Assembly (NCBI GenBank): GCA_035701505.1
Contig: DASSSA010000072.1
Span: 1-57,447, forward strand
Source of the DNA: AC-69 sp035701505
GTDB taxonomy: Bacteria > Actinomycetota > UBA4738 > HRBIN12
Direction of reading: 5' to 3'
Length of the DNA: 57,447 nucleotides
Part shown: positions 42,661 through 49,428 of the stretch, in pieces
How the letters are laid out: each line of letters starts with the position of its first letter
How positions within the stretch are numbered: position 1 is the first letter of the stretch
Notes under the pieces: model-generated
Told to the model about the DNA's origin: nothing
The model's database searches: none
Seen by the model: only the letters and a program-made list of their open reading frames with translations
Position numbers and translations under genes: made by a program

Positions 42661-42689
42661 TTGACCATCGAACACCTGTTCGGTATCGT
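42661..42689 (+). promoter_or_regulatory. Promoter of the DnaQ-UvrC-like nuclease gene
   Basis: TTGACC (42661-42666), a 17-base spacer and TATCGT (42684-42689). This is the best sigma-70-type promoter in the window, about 33 bases before the GTG start, with GGAGG between. Confidence 0.75.
42668..42683 (+). promoter_or_regulatory. LexA/SOS box inside the nuclease promoter
   Basis: TCGAACACCTGTTCGG reads as TCGAAC-N4-GTTCGG, one base from the perfect palindrome TCGAAC-N4-GTTCGA known for actinobacterial LexA and matching the Gram-positive CGAACRNRYGTTYG consensus. It fills the spacer between -35 and -10 of the promoter, so LexA binding would block RNA polymerase. Confidence 0.82.
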
Positions 42690-42721
42690 CGTGTGTCCGC
42701 GGCCCCGGCGGAGGCCGACGC

Positions 42722-44353
42722 GTGCTGGGCCAACCGATTCAAACGACCCTGCAAGAGGGGATCCCCCTCTGTGAGGTGACGTTCTGCATCGTCGACCTGG
42801 AGACCACCGGGGGGTCCCCGGCCGACTCCCGGATCACCGAGATCGGAGCGGTGAAGTATCGGGATGGTGAGCGGATCGGGGTGTTCGAGACGCTCGTGGC
42901 TCCGGGGACGACGATCCCCAGGTTCATCACCCATCTCACCGGCATCGACGACGGCCTCGTCCGCGACGCACCGACACTGGAATGGGCGCTCCCCGGGTTC
43001 GTGGAGTTCGCCCACGGGTGCGTTTTCGTGGCACACAACGCCCGGTTCGACTTCACGTTCCTGAACTCGAGTCTGGTTCGCCTGGACTACGAACCACTTC
43101 CGCCCCCTCCGGTGTGCACCGCACGGCTGGCTCGCCGCGTCGTGTGGCCCGACGTGCCGAACGTGCGGCTCCATACGCTCGCCGAGTACTTCCGGACGGG
43201 CGCGCGTCCCACGCACCGAGCCCTCCCCGACGCCGAGGCGTGCGCCGAGGTGTTCCAGGGCCTCCTCGACCTCGGCCGGCGGCTGGGGATCCTGACCATC
43301 GGCGACCTCCACGAGGCCGTGAAATCACGGGGACGCCCGAACTTCGGCAAGATCCGGCTGGCCGACCACCTTCCCCGGGGACCCGGCGTCTACCTGTTCA
43401 AGGGCCGCGACGGACGAGTGCTCTATGTGGGCAAGTCCAAGGACATCCGGGGCCGGGTCAAGAGCTACTTCTATGGTGACTCCCGCAAGCAGGTCCAAGA
43501 TCTCCTCACTGAGACCGCTGCGGTGGAGGGGGTCCGATGCACCTCCGAGCTCGAGGCGTTGGTGCTCGAAGCCCGGCTGATCCGGTCGCACCGACCCAAG
43601 TACAACCGGAGGGGCAAGCGGTGGCGCCGGTACGCCTATCTGAAAGTCGATACCTCCGAGGCCTTCCCCCGCATCAAGGTGGTCCGCGAGCCGAAGGGGG
43701 AAGGCGCGTTCCTCGGGCCCTTCGGCACGACCGAACAGGCCCGGCTGGCCAAAGAGGCGCTGGAGGAGGCGTTCCCCATCCGCCGATGCACGAAAGCGAT
43801 GCGGGCCTCCACCAGGTTCTCGCCGTGCGCACTCGGGGAGATGGGTCGCTGCGTCGCCCCTTGCGACGGCCGCGCGAGCCTCGAGCGCTACGGAGAGCTC
43901 GTCCGGAGCCTCCTCTCCTCCCTCTCGTCTCCGGGCGGGCTCCTCGAGGCGCTCGAGGTACGGATGGACGGTCTCGCTCGACAGGAACGGTTCGAGGAGG
44001 CGGCGCTAGCCCGCGACCGGCTGCGTGCGCTGGCCGACGCACTGGCGCGGGCTCGCGTGGACGAGTGGCTGCTCGGCCCAGGCCGGCTCGAGCTCCGCGA
44101 CGCCGACGCCAACCGGCTCCCGCTGGCCGGTGGCGCGCTGGTGCGGGGCGGCGACGTGTTGCCGATCCCGAGACCGTGCCCCAGAGAGCGGGCCGACGAG
44201 CTCGCGGCCGTCCGATCGTGGCTGCTCCACAACCCAGCCCGGGTGGAGCGGGCCGACCGTCCGCCCACGGAGCCGGTGGAAGGGGGCGCCGCCCTCCACC
44301 GACTCCTGACACGACTGCGCTCCACGGACCGAGCTCGAGAGGGCGCCCACTAG
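42722..44353 (+). CDS. DEDDh exonuclease (DnaQ-type) fused to UvrC/Cho-like GIY-YIG nuclease
   Basis: 543 residues. Residues 20-185 form a DEDDh 3'-5' exonuclease: FCIVDLETTGG (Asp, Glu), HNARFDFTFL (Asp), and HRALPDAEA (His, Asp). From about 215 a GIY-YIG domain follows (PGVYLFKGRDGRVLYVGKSKDIRGRVKSY), with YNRRGKRWRRYAYLKV and the cysteine quartet CALGEMGRCVAPC, then a UvrB-contact-like coiled region (LARQERFEEAALARDRLR). This fusion is known in mycobacteria (Rv2191-like) and resembles Cho. The GTG at 42722 has GGAGG upstream. An SOS box in the promoter implies damage induction. Confidence 0.9.
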   Translation: MLGQPIQTTLQEGIPLCEVTFCIVDLETTGGSPADSRITEIGAVKYRDGERIGVFETLVAPGTTIPRFITHLTGIDDGLVRDAPTLEWALPGFVEFAHGCVFVAHNARFDFTFLNSSLVRLDYEPLPPPPVCTARLARRVVWPDVPNVRLHTLAEYFRTGARPTHRALPDAEACAEVFQGLLDLGRRLGILTIGDLHEAVKSRGRPNFGKIRLADHLPRGPGVYLFKGRDGRVLYVGKSKDIRGRVKSYFYGDSRKQVQDLLTETAAVEGVRCTSELEALVLEARLIRSHRPKYNRRGKRWRRYAYLKVDTSEAFPRIKVVREPKGEGAFLGPFGTTEQARLAKEALEEAFPIRRCTKAMRASTRFSPCALGEMGRCVAPCDGRASLERYGELVRSLLSSLSSPGGLLEALEVRMDGLARQERFEEAALARDRLRALADALARARVDEWLLGPGRLELRDADANRLPLAGGALVRGGDVLPIPRPCPRERADELAAVRSWLLHNPARVERADRPPTEPVEGGAALHRLLTRLRSTDRAREGAH

Positions 44354-44356
44354 ACT
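44351..44356 (+). promoter_or_regulatory. -10 box, leaderless promoter of the thiolase gene
   Basis: TAGACT, 6 bases before the GTG at 44363. Its first three bases are the TAG stop codon of the upstream nuclease gene. Confidence 0.6.
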
Positions 44357-44362
44357 GTGCTC

Positions 44363-45541
44363 GTGGAGGCGGCGGTCATCCTGGAGGGCGCGCGAACGCC
44401 CATCGGTCGGTTCCTCGGCGGGTTCTCGGAGGTCCCGGCCGTGGAACTCGGCACGCTCGCCGCACAAGAAGCGATGCGCAGGGCCGGGGTCGAGCCCGAG
44501 CAGGTCGACCAGACGATCATGGGCCACGCGCGCCAGGCGGGGAACGGGCCGAACACCGGACGCCAGGTCTCGGTCCGAGCCGGTGTGCCGAAGGAAGTCT
44601 CCGCCTTCAACGTCAACATCGCCTGTGGGTCGGGGATGAAGGCCGTCCAGCTGGCGGCGCAGCAGATCGCCCTGGGCGATGCGGAGGTGGTCCTGGCAGG
44701 CGGCATGGAGAACATGACCCGCGTCCCGTACCTCCTCGACCGGATGCGAACTGGTTACCGAGCGGGGGATGCGACTGCCTACGACGCGATGTACCGGGAC
44801 GGCCTCCTCGATCCGCTGTGCGGGCTCATCATGGGCGAGACCGCCGAGAACCTCGTCGACCTGTACGACATCTCGCGGCGGGAGCAGGACGAGTTCGCCG
44901 TGGAGTCGCAGCAGAAGGCTGAGGCGGCGAAGGATCGGCGGGCAACCGAGACCTTCCCCGTCGAGGCTCCCGACCCCAAGCGCACGGGCACGATCACGGT
45001 GAGCGAGGACGAGCATCCGCGCCCCGACACCACGCTCGAACGACTCGCGGCGTTGGCGCCGATCTTCCGGGAGAACGGGAGCGTGACCGCGGGCAACTCC
45101 TCCGGGATCACGGACGGCGCGGCCGCCCTGGTGCTGATGTCCGCGTCGCGAGCCGCCGCCGAAGGCCGTCAGCCGCTCGCTCGGATCGCCGGGATGTCCT
45201 GGGCCGGCGTCGACCCGGCCGTCATGGGCATCGGTCCGGTCCCGGCGACCAAGAAGGTTCTGGAGAAGACGGGCCTGTCGCTCGCCGACATCGACGTGAT
45301 CGAGATCAACGAGGCGTTCGCCGCGCAGGTCATCGCGTGCGAGCGGGATCTCAAGTTCGACCGCGACAAGCTGAACCCAAGAGGCGGCGGCATCTCCCTC
45401 GGACATCCGATCGGGATGAGTGGGGCGCGCCTCCTCCTGACCCTCACCTACGAGATGCGCGAGATGGGCCACGCGTTCGGCCTGGCCACACTGTGCATCT
45501 CGGGCGGCCAGGGCCTAGCGGTGATCTTGGAACGCGGGTGA
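44363..45541 (+). CDS. Acetyl-CoA C-acetyltransferase (thiolase)
   Basis: 392 residues. GARTPIGRFLGG opens the protein. The nucleophile Cys is in NIACGSGMKAVQLA, the NEAFAAQ block and GHPIGMSGAR hold the catalytic His, and LCISGGQGLA holds the second Cys. The complete set indicates a working biosynthetic or degradative thiolase acting on acetoacetyl-CoA or longer 3-ketoacyl-CoA. The start was set at the GTG at 44363 from the leaderless pattern; a GTG at 44357 is also in frame. A Lrp-type sensor domain gene follows. Confidence 0.93.
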   Translation: MEAAVILEGARTPIGRFLGGFSEVPAVELGTLAAQEAMRRAGVEPEQVDQTIMGHARQAGNGPNTGRQVSVRAGVPKEVSAFNVNIACGSGMKAVQLAAQQIALGDAEVVLAGGMENMTRVPYLLDRMRTGYRAGDATAYDAMYRDGLLDPLCGLIMGETAENLVDLYDISRREQDEFAVESQQKAEAAKDRRATETFPVEAPDPKRTGTITVSEDEHPRPDTTLERLAALAPIFRENGSVTAGNSSGITDGAAALVLMSASRAAAEGRQPLARIAGMSWAGVDPAVMGIGPVPATKKVLEKTGLSLADIDVIEINEAFAAQVIACERDLKFDRDKLNPRGGGISLGHPIGMSGARLLLTLTYEMREMGHAFGLATLCISGGQGLAVILERG

Positions 45542-45615
45542 GGCGCGGAGCGCCGGGCGGGTGGGAGACGAACGAGCGAAGGGCGCGATGCGGGGCGAGA
45601 GAGAAGGGAACTGAG

Positions 45616-45900
45616 ATGGTCCACGCGGTCGTCCTCATCCAATGCGAGATCGACGAGATCCGGGAGGCCGCGCAGGCCATCGCCGCCATCGACGGCGTGA
45701 GCGAGGTCTATTCCGTGGCCGGGGAGTTCGACCTCGTCACCGTGGTGAGGGTGGTGAACCATGACGACCTGGCCAACGTGATCCCACAGGGCATCGCCAA
45801 AGTCGAGGGGGTCGTTCGAACCGAGACCCTCATCGCCTTCCAGGTTTACTCCAGGCACGACCTCGAGCGCCTGTTCTCGATCGGCTTCGACGAGTCCTAG
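45616..45900 (+). CDS. Stand-alone Lrp/AsnC ligand-binding (RAM) domain protein
   Basis: 94 residues without the helix-turn-helix. AVVLIQCEIDEIREAAQAIAAIDGVSEVYSVAGEFDLVTVVRV is the alpha/beta RAM fold with the GxxD ligand turn. Such single-domain members form decamers that bind amino acids and may modulate other proteins. The ATG has AAGGGA upstream and lies 74 bases after the thiolase gene. Its 3' end overlaps the convergent Ddn-like gene by 4 bases. Confidence 0.85.
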   Translation: MVHAVVLIQCEIDEIREAAQAIAAIDGVSEVYSVAGEFDLVTVVRVVNHDDLANVIPQGIAKVEGVVRTETLIAFQVYSRHDLERLFSIGFDES

Positions 45901-46253
45901 CCTTCGGGAAGTTCGAATGCGACGGGGAGGGAAGTCTCCCGCCACTCGTCAAGGTCGCCGGTGTAGCGCGGCCGGTACTTCTCCACCAGGAGCCCTCGGG
46001 CCAGCGCGTCCTCGTTCCTGTCTTCGACCACGTAGGCCCGGCAGATCATGTCGCGGTCGCCGATCCGAAGGCCGACCGTCGGATTGACCCGGATGTTCTT
46101 CACCCAGTCGCTGGCGTCGCCGCCACCGGAGAGCACGTAAACCCTGGCGTCGTGGAGGGCGAACCAGATCTCGATCGTGTGGGGACGGCCGGACGATCTC
46201 CCCGTGGTGGTCACGTAGCAGAAGTCGAGCTCTGAGAGCTCTGCTTCCTCCAC
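45897..46253 (-). CDS. Deazaflavin (F420)-dependent nitroreductase/PNPOx-like protein
   Basis: 118 residues, split beta-barrel FMN/F420-binding fold. FCYVTTTGRSSGRPHTIEIWFALHDARVYVLSGGGDASDWVKNI is the Ddn-type signature. It likely uses reduced F420 to reduce quinones or nitro compounds. The start is a GTG at 46253, 2 bases after the stop of the membrane-peptide gene. Last gene of a tightly packed five-gene operon that begins with a receiver-like protein at 47264. Confidence 0.85.
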   Translation of the reverse strand: MEEAELSELDFCYVTTTGRSSGRPHTIEIWFALHDARVYVLSGGGDASDWVKNIRVNPTVGLRIGDRDMICRAYVVEDRNEDALARGLLVEKYRPRYTGDLDEWRETSLPVAFELPEG

Positions 46254-46255
46254 GG

Positions 46256-46363
46256 CTACCGAATGACCCAGATCACCAACGCGACGATCACAACGATGGC
46301 CGCCACCAACATGACGAGGTCGGCCGCCTTCACCCTCCCGGGCCGCATGGCATTGAACCCCAC
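46256..46363 (-). CDS. Short single-pass membrane peptide (about 35 residues)
   Basis: GTG at 46363, preceded by GGGGGAGG at 5 bases, encodes a short polar head and one helix AADLVMLVAAIVVIVALVIWVIR. The gene has one base before it and two after it relative to its neighbours, so it is clearly inside the operon. An internal ATG at 46348 would give a 30-residue form. No family recognised; it may anchor or regulate a partner in the membrane. Confidence 0.6.
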   Translation of the reverse strand: MGFNAMRPGRVKAADLVMLVAAIVVIVALVIWVIR

Positions 46364-46364
46364 C

Positions 46365-46697
46365 TCAGCCTCCCCCGGCAGGGCCCGGGAGCCGGTAGTA
46401 CTCCCGGAACTTGTCCTCCGACAGCCAGTACGCGTGTTGGCGGACCGTCGAGGCGTACGTTCTGGCGTCCGTCTCGTCGCTGCATGCACGGGTCGAGACC
46501 TCGCGACCGGATGGATCCAGGATCGCCACGACCAGACCCGCTTCCTCCCGGCGGACGTCGACCCGGTAGCCGTTCGGTTCCCCGGCGTCGGCAGCGCCGC
46601 TACGTTTCGTGAGTGCGCTCCAGCCGCTCGAGGTGCTCCCGGATTCGCCCGATGACCGAGTCGATGTCCAGCACGAATTCAGGCTCCATATCGGCAA
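46365..46697 (-). CDS. Small conserved-looking protein, start uncertain
   Basis: The part that looks like protein runs from about GEPNGYRVDVRREEAGLVVAILDPSG to the end (EDKFREYYRLPGPAGGG), roughly 75 residues. The only canonical ATG upstream is at 46697, inside the preceding gene in another frame, and no ATG, GTG or TTG occurs near 46600. Either a non-standard start or a shorter form (GTG in LVVAIL) is used. A mixed alpha/beta fold with no catalytic motif. Function unknown; fourth base-tight member of the operon. Confidence 0.5.
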   Translation of the reverse strand: MPIWSLNSCWTSTRSSGESGSTSSGWSALTKRSGAADAGEPNGYRVDVRREEAGLVVAILDPSGREVSTRACSDETDARTYASTVRQHAYWLSEDKFREYYRLPGPAGGG

Positions 46698-46881
46698 CCT
46701 TCTCCAGCGCGTTCTCCAGGGTGTTGCCGGCGGCTTCGGCGTCTCTGAGCGAATCCACCAGAACGACCGCGTAATCGGCCTGGAAGGGCTTCCCGTCCCA
46801 AGGGCAACGGCCGCCGTTCCCGATCACCTGCTCCACGAGGAACTCACGCCCGTCCCGCCTGCACGTCCCCTTGATCTTCAC
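46600..46881 (-). CDS. Small protein with CRRDG...CPWDGKPF motif
   Basis: 93 residues. Two CxxDG units (TCRRDGREF and RCPWDGKPF) spaced by about 20 residues look like a compact metal site, followed by YAVVLVDSLRDAEAAGNTLENALEKVADMEP and a helical tail. The GTG at 46881 has AAGGAG upstream and overlaps the previous stop (GTGA). I recognise no named family; a zinc- or substrate-binding role in the operon is a guess. Confidence 0.65.
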   Translation of the reverse strand: MKIKGTCRRDGREFLVEQVIGNGGRCPWDGKPFQADYAVVLVDSLRDAEAAGNTLENALEKVADMEPEFVLDIDSVIGRIREHLERLERTHET

Positions 46882-47264
46882 GCGCGCTCCTTCGCCATCA
46901 CGAGCTCGAGCACGCGGTCGGCGAGCTCGAACGGATCGACAGGCCTGACGAACCAGGCGTCCGCCCCGGACCAGTTGGCCAGCCATTCGTCCTGGCGGCG
47001 CTCCAGCAGGATCACGATGGCGCCGGGGTACGGTTCGTTCGCGCCCCGCAGGTCCCGTGCAAGAGCGAACGCGCCCATCCGAGAAGCGATCTCGTCCGCC
47101 ACCACGGCGTCCGGGCGTTCTCGCCAGGCCTTCCTTCGCCCGTCTTCGCCATCCGCCGCCTCGATGAACTCCAGTCGTTCACCGAGGCGCCGTTCGATGT
47201 TCGCGACTGCCAGGCGCGTCAGGGTCCTCGAGTCGGGGTCCGGGGACATGAGCAGGACCTTCAC
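46878..47264 (-). CDS. Degenerate response-regulator receiver domain protein
   Basis: 128 residues, single CheY-like domain. The acidic pocket (SPDPDSRTL) and phospho-acceptor-like Asp in PDAVVADE are present. The conserved Lys is replaced by Arg in WFVRPVDP, so phosphotransfer may be altered. No output domain. The GTG at 47264 lies 7 bases after TAGGAT, a leaderless pattern, and opens a five-gene operon ending with the Ddn-like protein. Confidence 0.7.
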   Translation of the reverse strand: MKVLLMSPDPDSRTLTRLAVANIERRLGERLEFIEAADGEDGRRKAWRERPDAVVADEIASRMGAFALARDLRGANEPYPGAIVILLERRQDEWLANWSGADAWFVRPVDPFELADRVLELVMAKERA

Positions 47265-47271
47265 GGGCGGC

Positions 47272-47277
47272 ATCCTA
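47272..47277 (-). promoter_or_regulatory. -10 box, leaderless promoter of the five-gene operon
   Basis: TAGGAT on the minus strand, 7 bases before the GTG at 47264. Confidence 0.5.
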
Positions 47278-47296
47278 CCAAGGGGTCCTGTCTCCT

Positions 47297-47325
47297 TTGC
47301 CCTGTCCCAATGCGTCGGATATCGT
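47297..47325 (+). promoter_or_regulatory. Promoter of the aquaporin gene
   Basis: TTGCCC (47297-47302), a 17-base spacer and TATCGT (47320-47325), 28 bases before the GTG start, with GAGGAGG in between. Confidence 0.65.
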
Positions 47326-47352
47326 CCGGCGGGCCCCCGGTGAGGAGGAGCG

Positions 47353-48042
47353 GTGGAGACCATCTGGAGAGCCGCCCTGGCCGAGTTCATCGGCTCGTTC
47401 GGGTTCGTGTTCGTGAGCGCCGGGTCCGTGATCGTGGCCGGCCCCTATGGGAGCGGGCTGGTCGGGGTGGCCCTGGCGACCGGGTTCGCCGTCGCGGTGA
47501 TGGTCTCGGTGACCGCTCCAATCTCGGGCGGGCACGTGAACCCGGCCGTGACGGTCGGCGTGTGGGTTGCCGGCAAGATCGGGTCTGGCCGGGCGCTGGC
47601 CTACGTGGCGGCACAGTTCGGTGGAGGGATCTTCGCCAGCCTCCTGCTCCGGTTCGTGGTCCCCCTGGCTGTGTGGAAGGCCGCGAACCTGGGGACGCCC
47701 GTGCTCGCCACCGGGATCGGCCGGGGCAAGGGCATCCTGATCGAGGCCGTCCTGGCGTTCTTCCTCGTGTTCACCGTCTTCGCCACCCTCATCGACGACC
47801 CAGGGCCCCTCCCGCAGGCTGCCGGGCTGATCGTGGGTTCGGTGCTCGCCTTCGACATCCTGGTCGCCGCGCCGTTCACCGGCGGGGCCGTCAACCCGGT
47901 CCGTTCATTCGGCCCGGCCCTGGTCTCCGGGACCTGGAACGGCTGGTGGGTGTACTGGGTGGGACCGCTCGCCGGTGGGGTCATCGGGGCGGTCCTCTAC
48001 TGGTCGGCGTTCATGCGGGACCGTGAGCCCGCGGTGCCGTAG
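47353..48042 (+). CDS. MIP-family channel (aquaporin/glycerol facilitator)
   Basis: 229 residues with six membrane helices. The two half-helix loops are SGGHVNPAVT (standard NPA) and TGGAVNPVRS, where NPV replaces the second NPA. The Arg after the second motif, part of the selectivity filter, is kept. Water, glycerol or small neutral solutes are likely substrates, and the NPV change may alter selectivity. The GTG at 47353 follows GAGGAGG. It is tail-to-tail with a small zinc protein gene. Confidence 0.9.
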   Translation: METIWRAALAEFIGSFGFVFVSAGSVIVAGPYGSGLVGVALATGFAVAVMVSVTAPISGGHVNPAVTVGVWVAGKIGSGRALAYVAAQFGGGIFASLLLRFVVPLAVWKAANLGTPVLATGIGRGKGILIEAVLAFFLVFTVFATLIDDPGPLPQAAGLIVGSVLAFDILVAAPFTGGAVNPVRSFGPALVSGTWNGWWVYWVGPLAGGVIGAVLYWSAFMRDREPAVP

Positions 48043-48052
48043 GCGAACCGAG

Positions 48053-48241
48053 CTACGGCTCGTATTTCGGCTTGGCGGTCGGTCCCCTCCATGGATAGCC
48101 CATCGTGTGCTGCCAGCAGTTGGGACCGGGATTGTAGATGGACAGTCTGGTCCCGCAGACCGTGCAGTTTCGGACGGTGGACGGCGTCGCTGGCCGCCCG
48201 GTGGGCTGCTCGTCCTTGTGCTTGGGCGCCTGCTTGGCCAC
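48053..48241 (-). CDS. Small basic zinc-binding protein
   Basis: 62 residues. A lysine-rich, disordered head (MAKQAPKHKDEQPTG) is followed by NCTVCGTRLSIYNPGPNCWQHT, a CxxC plus C/H pattern able to bind zinc, and a PWRG tail. Zinc-ribbon proteins like this are common in high-GC actinobacteria, but none has a role I can name. The GTG at 48241 has CGGAG upstream. The 128 bases between here and korB (48242-48369) hold no other gene that I can see. Confidence 0.65.
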   Translation of the reverse strand: MAKQAPKHKDEQPTGRPATPSTVRNCTVCGTRLSIYNPGPNCWQHTMGYPWRGPTAKPKYEP

Positions 48242-48369
48242 TGGAAGCTCCGGGAACCGGTGGTCGATGGCTCAGCGGGATCATATTCGGGCCGTTCGCC
48301 GCCGTCTAGCCGGACGTTTCCCTGCGCGAGGCCTGGTGGAGACGAAGCCTCACCGACCGAGCCCGGTCG

Positions 48370-49428
48370 CTACCCGACGGTCCAGGTGTCTCCGGAGTGC
48401 AACAGCGTGGCCAGGTTCCCCCGGCCCAGCCGCTCGGTGGCCGACTCGATCTGTCTGTCCATGGCCTCACCGTAGACGGGTCGTTCGACCTCTCGGAACA
48501 CGCCGATGCACGTGGGCTCGGTGGGCCCGTGCGCCAGGTGCGCCAGCGCGAACGCGAGCGACGGACGGCCGTGCGCGTCGTGGACAACGATGCTGTCCGG
48601 GGCGACGTCGTTGACCCCGGCCAGGATCAGCCGGCCGTTCTCCCCCACCGCCACGCACCGGTTGTCCTCGTCGAACAGGATCGGCTTGCCGTGCTCCAGG
48701 CGGATCTGGTTGTGGACCCCCTGCGGCTTGTCGCGAAGGAGGTCGAAGGCGCCATCGTTGAACACGTTGCAGTTCTGGTAGATCTCGACGAACGCCGCTC
48801 CTCGATGCGCCGCAGCTTGTCGTAGGACCTGCATCAAGTGCTGGCGGTCGTTGTCGACGGTCCGGGCCACGAAGGTTGCCTCCGCTCCCAGGGCCAGGGC
48901 GATGGGGTTGAACGGATGGTCCACCGACCCGAACGGCGTGGACTTCGTGACCTTGCCCTCCTCGCTGGTCGGCGAGTACTGGCCCTTGGTCAGGCCATAG
49001 ATCTGGTTGTTGAACAACAGTATCTTCATGTTCACGTTGCGCCGGAGGGCGTGGATCAGGTGGTTGCCCCCGATCGACAGGCCGTCCCCGTCACCGGTGA
49101 CCACCCACACGTCCAGGTCCGGGCGGGCGGTGGCGATCCCGGTGGCCAAAGCTGGCGCTCGGCCATGGATCCCGTGCACCCCATACGTGTCCATGTAGTA
49201 CGTGAACCGTCCGGAGCACCCGATGCCCGACACGAACACGGTGTTGTCCGGCGTGATCCCGAGCTCCGGCATGAACGCCTGGACCGTGGCCAGGATGGCA
49301 TAGTCGCCGCATCCCGGGCACCACCTGACCTCCTGATCGCTGGTGAAGTCCTTCTTGGTCAGGGTTCCCACGGGACGCTGACCGTTCCCCCCGTTGCCGC
49401 CGGCCTGCCCGTGCTCGACGTCGCTCAT
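48370..49428 (-). CDS. korB: 2-oxoacid:ferredoxin oxidoreductase, beta subunit
   Basis: 352 residues. WCPGCGDYAIL at the N-terminus and the thiamine-diphosphate block GDGDGLSIGGNHLIHALRRN..NNQIYGLTKGQ are KorB signatures. It forms the TPP/Fe-S half that decarboxylates 2-oxoglutarate or pyruvate and reduces ferredoxin. The ATG at 49428 overlaps the korA stop (ATGA). In some actinobacteria KorAB carries the TCA-cycle 2-oxoglutarate step; low-potential ferredoxin may be shared with other enzymes. Confidence 0.94.
   Translation of the reverse strand: MSDVEHGQAGGNGGNGQRPVGTLTKKDFTSDQEVRWCPGCGDYAILATVQAFMPELGITPDNTVFVSGIGCSGRFTYYMDTYGVHGIHGRAPALATGIATARPDLDVWVVTGDGDGLSIGGNHLIHALRRNVNMKILLFNNQIYGLTKGQYSPTSEEGKVTKSTPFGSVDHPFNPIALALGAEATFVARTVDNDRQHLMQVLRQAAAHRGAAFVEIYQNCNVFNDGAFDLLRDKPQGVHNQIRLEHGKPILFDEDNRCVAVGENGRLILAGVNDVAPDSIVVHDAHGRPSLAFALAHLAHGPTEPTCIGVFREVERPVYGEAMDRQIESATERLGRGNLATLLHSGDTWTVG

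Noticed and set aside
48242..48369. Possible terminator hairpin (GAGGC...GCCTC) between korB and the small zinc gene
   Set aside because: The stem is only five pairs with a long loop and no U tract; not strong enough to annotate.
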